A stretch of DNA of 6,838 nt from positions 1 through 6,838 of the forward strand of contig SLAU01000340.1 of the NCBI GenBank assembly GCA_007126675.1, written 5' to 3'. This document shows, piece by piece, positions 1-5,668 of this stretch (its first letter is position 1; every line of letters begins with the position of its first letter). Under the pieces are notes generated by a model. It did no database searches. It saw only the letters and a program-made list of their open reading frames with translations, and was not told the origin of the DNA. The translations under genes were made by a program, and so were the position numbers. The DNA comes from Balneolaceae bacterium. GTDB lineage: Bacteria > Bacteroidota > Rhodothermia > Balneolales > Balneolaceae.

Positions 1-105
1 CGCAAACAAGCCGCTGGGGTTCCAAATTCATTTTACATGCTGAAGCCTGTAAATATTGCCGAGCTCAAGATGGCCATGCATAATTCTGACTTATTTGCCG
101 CCTGA
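1..105 (+). CDS. Response regulator receiver domain, C-terminal fragment (5' end outside window)
   Basis: Frame 1 is open from the window edge to a TGA at 103-105 and encodes the last 34 residues of a protein. The stretch around FYMLKPVNIAEL matches the end of a CheY-like receiver domain: a hydrophobic beta strand 5, the conserved Lys-Pro pair (the lysine contacts the phosphoaspartate), then the start of alpha 5 with 'V..AEL'. The domain runs almost to the stop codon, so this is probably a stand-alone receiver or a protein with the receiver at its C-terminus; no output domain follows. The phosphoacceptor aspartate lies outside the window. The gene converges on the PH-domain operon with only 34 bp between the stop codons, and I see no convincing terminator hairpin there. 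The family call rests on a short motif, so it is moderately sure. Confidence 0.6.
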   Translation, partial: RKQAAGVPNSFYMLKPVNIAELKMAMHNSDLFAA

Positions 106-139
106 TACAATACTACTATAATTTATCTATAGATCACTA

Positions 140-1642
140 TTACGCAACATTTACCTTCCAGCCCGGAAGAGTTGTCTCTGCTTTTCTCTGCGGTATTGTT
201 AATTCCCGTTCTGTTTCTTTTTCTTTCCTTTTTTGCAAATCTACGTAAAGCATTTGAACGTCATCATAATCCAGGTCTTTTACGGAAAATGATTTGCCGT
301 GATCACCCGAAGCAACATAAACCTGTATAGTGCAAAGATTTCTGTATCTCTGAATAGGACTTTGATTAATTGAAATATCCTGAATTCTGTTTCTTTTTAT
401 TATCGCGGTAGTTTTTGATAATGTTCTGCTTCGCAAAATTATATTGTCACGGTCCCAGCCAATACCGGCATCTTTATATTTAAGCCAGCCCCAAAAGATA
501 GAAAGTGCAGGGAATATCCATATCCACGCAGCATTATACAAGAAATAGTAAACCAGCCCGGTAATGAGCAGGATAATAAATGCAGCCCGGAAAATGTATC
601 GGCGCAATGTCTTAAAGGGCGGAGTATATCCATCGATTTTCACATCGTGTTGTGGCACGATTTCTTTAATCAGTTTTTCAACTTTTTTTCTGGGTATTAA
701 CGGGAACAACATGAGTGAGCCTGTACCTTTATCATCTCCGTAACCTGCACTTTCGAGATGGACCGATGCATAACCGAGAGGCTGACGAACCAAGCCTTCG
801 TTTACATATATCGCCTGTATTCGATTATAGGGAACCGTAATTCTTTTCTTTTCAAAAATTCCCCTCATAATTACAATCTCTTCTTTTTTCACTTCAACAC
901 TGAAATCGCCGTACATTAACAGAGTGCTGAAAAAGGAAAAAATCCATGCAGCTACTATCACGATAAGGATAATACTTGCTATCATTATCCCGTCGGTTTG
1001 AGAAGGGAGCATCGAGAAAAGGTAATCAAAGATTTCTGACTCGCGGATAACCGGCTCAATCTGAGAAAAGATTGTACCCATCACCGATAGTATAATACCA
1101 AACCGACCGGACGTAGTGGCTGCAATCAGCAGATGTTTTCCCGGCAAACTGTACACTTTTGATTTTTCAGATTCAACATTTTCAGCTTCTTCATCGGCAG
1201 ATTTCTGTTGGGCGCCATTTCTGAGCAGCCGATTGATGAGATCTGCTTTCTCAGCAGTTACGGCTTCGATAGATGCATCCCGGGATGTTGAACCGGCTGT
1301 TTGAATATCAACTTTTACCAGCCCGAATAATCTCTGCAACACTCCTGATGAGATATCAATTACCTGAACCCGGTCTCTTGTTAAATAAAGATTTTTGCGG
1401 ACAAAAATTCCACTGCGTATATGAAGTTCTCCGTCCTCAATTTTATACTGAAAACGCCACCATGCCACAACTCCGATAACAAAAATCAGCGGAATTCCAA
1501 TATAAATCAAAAGGTGAAAGGGAATGGCCTCACTGCTTGCACCCACAAAAAGTGTAACAAGTATTGAAATGATGTTCCGTCTGATTTCTCGCAGAGTTTT
1601 ACTGACGGACGCAATTGGATGTTGTCGCTGAAACTCATACAT
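140..1642 (-). CDS. YdbT-like membrane protein with three bacterial PH (bPH2) domains
   Basis: Large membrane protein of the YdbT family (bPH_2, formerly DUF304). Numbering from an upstream ATG at 1663, there is a hydrophobic hairpin at about 31-69, bPH2 domain 1 at about 70-148 (LTRDRVQVIDI, then RLFGLVKVDIQTAG), a hydrophobic stretch near 178-200, a membrane segment at about 225-250, bPH2 domain 2 at about 252-336 (VPYNRIQAIYV, LGYASVHLESAG), a pair of membrane segments at about 357-394, and bPH2 domain 3 at about 395-476 (KRNRIQDISI). The repeated '(N/D)R(I/V)Q' core is the family hallmark. The length, about 500 residues, is normal for YdbT. I prefer the ATG at 1640-1642 (MYEFQRQHPIA), because family members usually begin shortly before a 'QHP' motif and this leaves an 8-base overlap with the upstream ydbS-like gene, typical of translational coupling. 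The ATG at 1663 would overlap by 29 bp. The B. subtilis ydbST pair is in the sigma-W envelope-stress regulon and contributes to antimicrobial-peptide resistance; the same role here is inference. Confidence 0.85.
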   Translation of the reverse strand: MYEFQRQHPIASVSKTLREIRRNIISILVTLFVGASSEAIPFHLLIYIGIPLIFVIGVVAWWRFQYKIEDGELHIRSGIFVRKNLYLTRDRVQVIDISSGVLQRLFGLVKVDIQTAGSTSRDASIEAVTAEKADLINRLLRNGAQQKSADEEAENVESEKSKVYSLPGKHLLIAATTSGRFGIILSVMGTIFSQIEPVIRESEIFDYLFSMLPSQTDGIMIASIILIVIVAAWIFSFFSTLLMYGDFSVEVKKEEIVIMRGIFEKKRITVPYNRIQAIYVNEGLVRQPLGYASVHLESAGYGDDKGTGSLMLFPLIPRKKVEKLIKEIVPQHDVKIDGYTPPFKTLRRYIFRAAFIILLITGLVYYFLYNAAWIWIFPALSIFWGWLKYKDAGIGWDRDNIILRSRTLSKTTAIIKRNRIQDISINQSPIQRYRNLCTIQVYVASGDHGKSFSVKDLDYDDVQMLYVDLQKRKEKETERELTIPQRKAETTLPGWKVNVA

Positions 1643-2111
1643 CTTCTTTTGCAAGGCGTGCATTGGTTGATATTGTACTTCTTACACGTAAAGCTATTTC
1701 AGAATCTAAATTGGGAATTTCGTGAGTTGTTGCTGCAGTTGAAATTGAAACGGTAGACAAATTATACCATTGCAGCAGCGGGCCCTGCCGGGTATCAACA
1801 TGTTGAACTCTGTTAAGTGGGATTAAAGTCTCTCGTTTAATGATAACTCCTCGTTTTAAATGGATTTCATTCTCATCAACAGAATATCTCCATTTCTTCC
1901 ACTGCAGGAAAGGTATCCAAAGAAGATAGAGAAGATAAATAATGGAAATAATTACTATTAAGCTGATTAGAAAAACCTGGTTCACACTATCCTGAAAGAA
2001 AAGGTAATAAAGTGCAGGCAGTCCAAAGAGGAAAAGATTACCAATTGAATTACTCCATTGCCAGATTCTAATAGCCCGGGGAGGAAGCTTGTGAAATAAA
2101 GGTTTACTCAT
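1635..2111 (-). CDS. YdbS-like PH-domain membrane protein
   Basis: 158-residue protein with two N-terminal membrane helices (about 20-40 and 46-68) followed by one cytoplasmic bPH2 domain (about 70-148). The domain shows the expected pattern: YSVDENEIHLKRGVI, then IPLNRVQHVDT and a terminal 'STVSISTAATTHEIPNLDSE' segment. Size and order match YdbS, the small partner of YdbT. It sits directly upstream of the YdbT-like gene, overlapping its preferred start by 8 bases (ATGTATGA), so the two are almost certainly co-transcribed and probably form a membrane complex. The start is the ATG at 2109-2111; no strong Shine-Dalgarno sequence is visible, as at most starts here. The small membrane protein ending at 2179 lies 67 bp upstream on the same strand. 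The family assignment is confident; ligand and physiological role cannot be read from the sequence. Confidence 0.85.
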   Translation of the reverse strand: MSKPLFHKLPPRAIRIWQWSNSIGNLFLFGLPALYYLFFQDSVNQVFLISLIVIISIIYLLYLLWIPFLQWKKWRYSVDENEIHLKRGVIIKRETLIPLNRVQHVDTRQGPLLQWYNLSTVSISTAATTHEIPNLDSEIALRVRSTISTNARLAKEDV

Positions 2112-2178
2112 ATACTGCTAACTTTTAGTAAGAAAATTAACTTTAAACTAATTCAGAGCAAACAATTTCAACAGATCA

Positions 2179-2334
2179 TCAATAATTCACAAACTCTTCA
2201 TTTGTTCTGTAGCGCGTTTTGCTCTCTTTCTTCTTTTCAAAGATTTCATCTTTTTCGATTAGCGTAAGATAATATCCATATGCAGCTAAAAGTGAGATAA
2301 TTATGGCTGATAATAGCAGAAGTAAATTTTCCAA
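2179..2334 (-). CDS. Small single-pass membrane protein, 51 residues, TTG start (hypothetical)
   Basis: Minus-strand frame that begins at TTG (2332-2334) and ends at TGA (2179-2181). The product starts MENLLLLLSAIIISLLAAYG, giving one strong transmembrane helix at about residues 4-24. A charged cytoplasmic-type tail follows (YYLTLIEKDEIFEKKKESK, then KTRYRTNEEFVNY). The clean split into a hydrophobic N-terminus and a Lys/Glu-rich tail is what a real small membrane protein looks like and is unlikely in random AT-rich DNA. An in-frame TAA lies six codons upstream of the TTG and no ATG precedes the helix, so TTG is the only plausible common start; no clear Shine-Dalgarno sequence is seen. The gene lies between the terminator of the histone-like gene and ydbS, all on one strand, so it may be the first gene of the PH-domain operon. 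I do not recognise a named family. It could be a partner of YdbS/YdbT, but that is inference. Confidence 0.55.
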   Translation of the reverse strand: MENLLLLLSAIIISLLAAYGYYLTLIEKDEIFEKKKESKTRYRTNEEFVNY

Positions 2335-2410
2335 AGCAGATTTGACTTGTTAATGTGTACATACTAATACATTAAAAACTGCTATATACGTTCCCTGAAA
2401 TATTTAAAGG

Positions 2411-2449
2411 CAAAAAAAAGCCATCCACAACGAGCAATTGGGATGGCTT
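2411..2449 (-). terminator. Rho-independent terminator of the histone H1-like gene
   Basis: Perfect 9-bp inverted repeat, AAGCCATCC at 2418-2426 and GGATGGCTT at 2441-2449, with a 14-nt loop. Read on the minus strand the stem is followed at once by a run of T residues (complement of the A-tract at 2412-2419). It lies 25 bp past the stop codon of the histone-like gene and separates that gene from the downstream PH-domain operon, which therefore needs its own promoter, probably between about 2335 and 2410. I could not pick a convincing -33/-7 or -35/-10 pair there. Confidence 0.85.
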
Positions 2450-2474
2450 AAAATATAATAGCTAATTACTGTTA

Positions 2475-2651
2475 TTAGCTTTTGTTTTTGATGTCCTGAA
2501 TTTCAAGGCGGATTTCCTGTGACAATTTCTTCAGATCCTGCAGGTGCTTTCTTGCTCTTGTTCCTGCTGCTTTGTTGCCTTTATTGTAGAACTTTTCCAT
2601 TTCCACTTCAAGTTCTGACATCAGATTTTTGACTTCGTCAATTCTACTCAT
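2475..2651 (-). CDS. Histone H1-like (Hc1-type) DNA-binding protein
   Basis: 58-residue, highly charged, helical protein. The segment FYNKGNKAAGTRARK (about 21-35), followed by LQDLKKLSQEIRLEIQDIK, corresponds to the conserved N-terminal part of the chlamydial Hc1 histone-like protein (KGNKAAAQRVR type). It matches the short Hc1-like proteins common in Bacteroidota, which are about 55-60 residues and lack the lysine/alanine-rich tail. The expected role is nucleoid association or DNA compaction; whether the tail-less form binds DNA in the same way is not shown. I start it at the ATG at 2649-2651 because a GGAG Shine-Dalgarno sequence lies six bases upstream. A TTG at 2663 would add four residues but would place that GGAG inside the gene. 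It stands alone between the transporter gene and the terminator at 2411-2449, so it is probably monocistronic. Confidence 0.85.
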   Translation of the reverse strand: MSRIDEVKNLMSELEVEMEKFYNKGNKAAGTRARKHLQDLKKLSQEIRLEIQDIKNKS

Positions 2652-2657
2652 AAGTTT

Positions 2658-2661
2658 CTCC
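2658..2661 (-). promoter_or_regulatory. Shine-Dalgarno sequence GGAG that fixes the histone-like start
   Basis: On the minus strand the sequence reads TTGGAGAAACTTATG, giving GGAG with six bases to the ATG. It is the only clear ribosome binding site in the window and decides between the TTG at 2663 and the ATG at 2651. It suggests this small gene is translated strongly, as expected for an abundant chromatin-type protein. Confidence 0.6.
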
Positions 2662-2739
2662 AACTATAGGTTATCATTAATTCAAGTGATTATTTACCAC
2701 CCTTTTTCTTTGACAGATAAAATCTTACCTGTATTTAAA

Positions 2740-2805
2740 CTGCGTTAATTTAACATAATGTGAACTAAATGCACTCTTTTTTTTGTGTAATTTTTTTACC
2801 GATTA
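2740..2805 (-). promoter_or_regulatory. A-tract rich leader upstream of the histone-like gene
   Basis: On the minus strand two A-runs (7 and 8 residues, complements of the T-runs at about 2791-2797 and 2777-2784) lie about 14 bp apart and 120-150 bp upstream of the histone-like ATG. They are followed by a small palindrome, GTTAA-T-TTAAC, at 2744-2754. Such A-tracts can act as UP-type promoter elements or bend DNA. I could not define the core promoter, so the regulatory role is inference. The 173 bp between the transporter stop and the histone-like start hold nothing else that I can support, and no terminator is visible for the transporter gene. Confidence 0.25.
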
Positions 2806-2836
2806 ATTCAGCTGATTTGAATGCGTGAATATTGGT

Positions 2837-4189
2837 TTATTCCAGAGGCATTTCTTCAAAATTATCAGCAGCATTTTCCCCTCTGCGTTCATTTACAAAA
2901 AGGCAGATAATTATCGCGATCAGGAATAGGAAAGCGCAGAACAGTACTGACCTTTGAAGCCCAAATTGTGTTTGCAATAATCCAATTCCAATAATACCAA
3001 AAAATCCTGCCAGTTTGTTTGATAAACCCCAGAATCCGAAGAATTCTGCAGACTTCTGCTCTGGTGAAAACAGGCCTACAAGAGCACGGCTGGCAGACTG
3101 GCTTGACCCAAGGCTAAGTCCGGCAATTACACCGATATACAAGAACATATACTGAGCTTCAATTTCAGTGCCGAACTGCATGTTGAACCAGTCGGTAATA
3201 TCAGTAACAGCCCAAATTCCAAGCACACCCAAAAACCAAAGAGAAAGGGTAATGTTATACGTTAATTTAGCTCCGATTTTATCCTGTATAAAACCAAACG
3301 AAAATGCACCGATGGCTGCAGTAACCTGTACTATCACAAACATCAGGACTCTGACCTCTTCATCCCATCTAACAACCTGGTCTCCGTAAATGAAAGCAAA
3401 AGATATTACGATGTAGATTGCAGCCATTGCAAAAAACACTGAAATGAGAAAAACTGCCAGGTCCCAAAACTTCTTCACATCGTTAATTGTGCGTCCCATT
3501 CGGGTGAATCCCATAGACACAAAGTTCTCACCTTTAGGTAATACTTTACGTTTACCGGGTTCTTTAACCCAAACAAATGTGGGTATAGCTGCAAGCATAA
3601 AAAAGAGTGCGGCGAATGGCCCCACCCAGCGTATTCTGTCAAAGTTTTCAGCAGTTGCGTCTCCCAGATAGACAATTACAAAACCGGCAGATACAAGCCC
3701 CCCCACATAACCCAGAGCCCACCCGAAGCCCGAAATTTTTCCAAGATCACTTGGAGGGCCAAGGCTTGGCAAAAATGAAGCGATAAAACTTTCACCAATT
3801 GCATAGGCAAAATTTGATATAACCATTAGTACCACACCAAGAACTACCATTCCGGGCTCAACGAAATAAAGCAAAGCGGTACTTACAATGGTTAAGCAGT
3901 AACTGTAAAACAAAAAACGCTTCTTCATTGCAGAGTAATCCATAATGGCACCCATTACTGGTCCCGATAGAACCACGAGGAAGTAACTTATTGATAGTGC
4001 AACACTCCACAAAAGATTGCCAAGCCGGTATTCATTTTCAGCATCTCCGACAATCACCGTTGTAAATAATACCGGGAAAATTACGGTGATGATAAGCAGG
4101 GTATAGGACTGGTTTGCGAAATCGAACATACCCCAGCCAAAGATTTCTTTTTTAGAAGCCCTGGGGATGTCTTTTCGTAATCTTTTCAT
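2837..4189 (-). CDS. MFS transporter, UMF1 / Atg22-like family
   Basis: 450-residue integral inner-membrane protein with about 12 hydrophobic segments. Family features are the N-terminal GWGMFDFANQSYT (about 18-30, the 'W..YDWANS.Y' signature of UMF1), an MFS motif-A loop after the second helix (GPVMGAIMDYSAMKKR, about 76-91), SGFGWALGYVGG (about 153-164), a second motif-A-like loop (GFIQDKIGAKLT, about 299-310), and SQSASRALVGLFSPEQKSAE in the second half followed by FFGFWGLSNKLAG. Length is normal. UMF1 carriers (TCDB 2.A.1.24) are related to fungal vacuolar Atg22 amino-acid effluxers, but most bacterial members have no assigned substrate. The gene starts 42 bp after the nagZ-like stop, so the two are probably one transcript; this suggests a product of the glycosidase, such as an amino sugar or muropeptide, as a possible substrate. 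That is inference. The acidic C-terminal tail (NAADNFEEMPLE) is cytosolic. Confidence 0.85.
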   Translation of the reverse strand: MKRLRKDIPRASKKEIFGWGMFDFANQSYTLLIITVIFPVLFTTVIVGDAENEYRLGNLLWSVALSISYFLVVLSGPVMGAIMDYSAMKKRFLFYSYCLTIVSTALLYFVEPGMVVLGVVLMVISNFAYAIGESFIASFLPSLGPPSDLGKISGFGWALGYVGGLVSAGFVIVYLGDATAENFDRIRWVGPFAALFFMLAAIPTFVWVKEPGKRKVLPKGENFVSMGFTRMGRTINDVKKFWDLAVFLISVFFAMAAIYIVISFAFIYGDQVVRWDEEVRVLMFVIVQVTAAIGAFSFGFIQDKIGAKLTYNITLSLWFLGVLGIWAVTDITDWFNMQFGTEIEAQYMFLYIGVIAGLSLGSSQSASRALVGLFSPEQKSAEFFGFWGLSNKLAGFFGIIGIGLLQTQFGLQRSVLFCAFLFLIAIIICLFVNERRGENAADNFEEMPLE

Positions 4190-4231
4190 TAAAGTCAGGT
4201 TAAGTTTATTGAGCCGTGCAGATTTTTGTAT

Positions 4232-5350
4232 TTATGGCAGTTCTAATCGCTTTTTGGTTTCTATAATTCTGTTATATGCTTCTTTAATTCTTTCTTCAGA
4301 AATATCTCCGCTTTCAACAAAAGCTTTGATTGCAGAAATGACTTTAGGGGCAATATCAGGATCATAAACAGAATTGTTTGCAAATACTAAAACGTCAACT
4401 CCTGCATTGATCGCTTTTTTTACTGCAGTTTCAAGTCCATAGTAAGAGCGAATAGCGTCCATCTGCATATCATCAGAAAAAAGAACTCCTTTAAACCCTA
4501 GTGTACCGCGCAAAATGTTGAACTGAATGTGGTTTGAAAGAGTGGCCGGATGATCTGCATCCAAATTGCTATTGAACACATGTGCCGTCATTACGCCAAT
4601 ATCCGGATGGTGGTGAAGCAAGTAACGATAGGGGTCAAGCTCAGCAGCAATCCAAGTATCTGTAACATCGGCCATGCCTACGTGTGTGTCATTCCATGCG
4701 CTTCCGTGGCCTGGAAAATGTTTTACTACAGGCAGCACATTATGCCTTACATGTGATTGAATTACAGCTTCGGCATGTACATTTACAAGATCAGGTTCTG
4801 CACCAAAGCTTCGTCCCAGTTTTCCGATGATTGGATTTTCAGGATTAATGTTTAAATCAACAACGGGAGCGAAGTTAACATTAAAGCCCATTTCATTCAG
4901 AACACCGGCAGTAATATCTGCATGTTTTTTAGTTGTATCCGGATGATTGATTTTTCCAAGATAATCCGCACTTACGGTTTCAGGAAATCCGTGTTGTACT
5001 TTCAAGCGGGTAACTCTTCCGCCTTCCTGATCAACAGCAATAAATAACGGATTATCTGAAATGTCCTGTAACTCAGCGATAAGGTTTTGCACCTGGTCCG
5101 GATTTTTAATATTCCGCTCAGGGATCGATTCAGGCACATCGTAGTCAAACAAAATTACACCGCCTATTTTATGATCCTGAATGTCTCGCTTAATGTGATC
5201 TGATTCTGCAATATCAAATCCCCGAAACCCAACCATAACCATCTGGCCAATCATCTTGTCGAGATCCAAGTCATTATTTTCAGCAGGAGAAAAGGAATAG
5301 CTTATGAAGAGCAGTAAGCATATTAAAAAGAGTGATAGTATATATTTCAT
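4232..5350 (-). CDS. nagZ: Exported GH3 beta-N-acetylhexosaminidase (NagZ-type)
   Basis: 372-residue glycoside hydrolase family 3 enzyme. Residues 1-23 form a signal peptide (MKY, hydrophobic LSLFLICLLLFISYSF, then SPA before ENN). The catalytic (beta/alpha)8 domain follows and there is no C-terminal GH3_C domain, as in NagZ. Motifs: AVDQEGGRVTRL (about 105-116); KHFPGHG (210-216) with the Asp221-Thr-His223 dyad that serves as general acid/base in NagZ enzymes; and FSDDMQM (291-297), where Asp293 aligns with the catalytic nucleophile. All expected active-site residues are present, so it should be active, removing terminal beta-N-acetylglucosamine from muropeptides or similar glycans. The signal peptide is notable: proteobacterial NagZ is cytosolic, whereas this one should act in the periplasm or be envelope-attached. 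There is no lipobox. The start ATG at 5348-5350 puts the signal peptide at the N-terminus. It is the first gene of a likely operon with the MFS gene downstream. Confidence 0.9.
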   Translation of the reverse strand: MKYILSLFLICLLLFISYSFSPAENNDLDLDKMIGQMVMVGFRGFDIAESDHIKRDIQDHKIGGVILFDYDVPESIPERNIKNPDQVQNLIAELQDISDNPLFIAVDQEGGRVTRLKVQHGFPETVSADYLGKINHPDTTKKHADITAGVLNEMGFNVNFAPVVDLNINPENPIIGKLGRSFGAEPDLVNVHAEAVIQSHVRHNVLPVVKHFPGHGSAWNDTHVGMADVTDTWIAAELDPYRYLLHHHPDIGVMTAHVFNSNLDADHPATLSNHIQFNILRGTLGFKGVLFSDDMQMDAIRSYYGLETAVKKAINAGVDVLVFANNSVYDPDIAPKVISAIKAFVESGDISEERIKEAYNRIIETKKRLELP

Positions 5351-5398
5351 TTTGCTTTAGTATCGAAAAAGTAGTGTTAGTCTGATATCTATCCTAAC

Positions 5399-5418
5399 CT
5401 GTTACCACAACATAACAG
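5399..5418. promoter_or_regulatory. Candidate operator, CTGTTA-N8-TAACAG
   Basis: Perfect 6-bp inverted repeat with an 8-bp spacer, beginning 49 bp upstream of the nagZ-like ATG. It has the size expected of a dimeric regulator site and could overlap the nagZ promoter. The site at 5537-5556 has the same GTTA-N8-TAAC architecture. No regulator gene is visible nearby, so the function is inferred from symmetry and position only. Confidence 0.3.
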
Positions 5419-5521
5419 AACGACTGAAAATAGTTTCTTAATTATTCAGTTAAAAAAGTTATCCAAAAATTGTACATTCCACTTACATGATTTGGCAATC
5501 TATAGGGTTAAACAGGTTTTG

Positions 5522-5556
5522 CGTTTAAAAGGGTAAACGTTAGGATTTTTTAACGT
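5522..5556. promoter_or_regulatory. Overlapping inverted repeats including ACGTTA-N8-TAACGT
   Basis: Two perfect inverted repeats share a middle arm: CGTTTA (5522-5527) with TAAACG (5534-5539), and ACGTTA (5537-5542) with TAACGT (5551-5556). The second has the same GTTA-N8-TAAC spacing as the site at 5399-5418. As DNA it could be a tandem operator; as RNA on either strand the two hairpins would exclude each other. It lies 113 bp upstream of the TPR gene start. Function is inferred. Confidence 0.3.
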
Positions 5557-5614
5557 AACAGAAGGTGTGAAAAACACTCTTTTATGTAAACATTATTTTA
5601 ATCCCTACAGAAAG

Positions 5615-5647
5615 TTTGGCAACTGTAAAGATTCAAATAATTGAATC
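5615..5647 (+). promoter_or_regulatory. Possible promoter with overlapping palindrome ahead of the TPR gene
   Basis: A TTTG at 5615-5618 is followed after 19 bp by TAATTG (5638-5643). This spacing fits the Bacteroidota -33 TTTG / -7 TAnnTTTG layout, but the -7 element is a poor match. A perfect inverted repeat, GATTCAA (5630-5636) and TTGAATC (5641-5647) with a 4-bp spacer, covers the proposed -7 region, as a repressor site would. The element ends 21 bp upstream of the TPR gene ATG. The rest of the 318-bp divergent region (5351-5668) holds the repeats listed separately and no reading frame I can support. Confidence 0.25.
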
Positions 5648-5668
5648 AATAATACTAACTATACTACG

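Noticed and set aside
106..139. Palindrome ATCTATAGAT between the convergent genes
   Set aside because: It is a short AT-rich palindrome without a loop or T-run, too weak to call a terminator or operator.
1643..1663. Longer N-terminus of the YdbT-like protein from the ATG at 1663
   Set aside because: It would overlap the ydbS-like gene by 29 bp and add seven residues before the family-typical start. The ATG at 1642 gives a coupling overlap of 8 bases. The longer form cannot be excluded.
2713..2745. Plus-strand promoter-like TTGACA-N16-TATTTA
   Set aside because: No plus-strand gene or RNA follows it. The next plus-strand gene is almost 3 kb away, so it is most likely a chance match in AT-rich DNA.
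3168..3671. Plus- and minus-strand frames of 66-75 codons inside the MFS gene
   Set aside because: They lie wholly inside a clear membrane-protein gene, have no ribosome sites, and their products are low in recognisable structure, so they are shadows.
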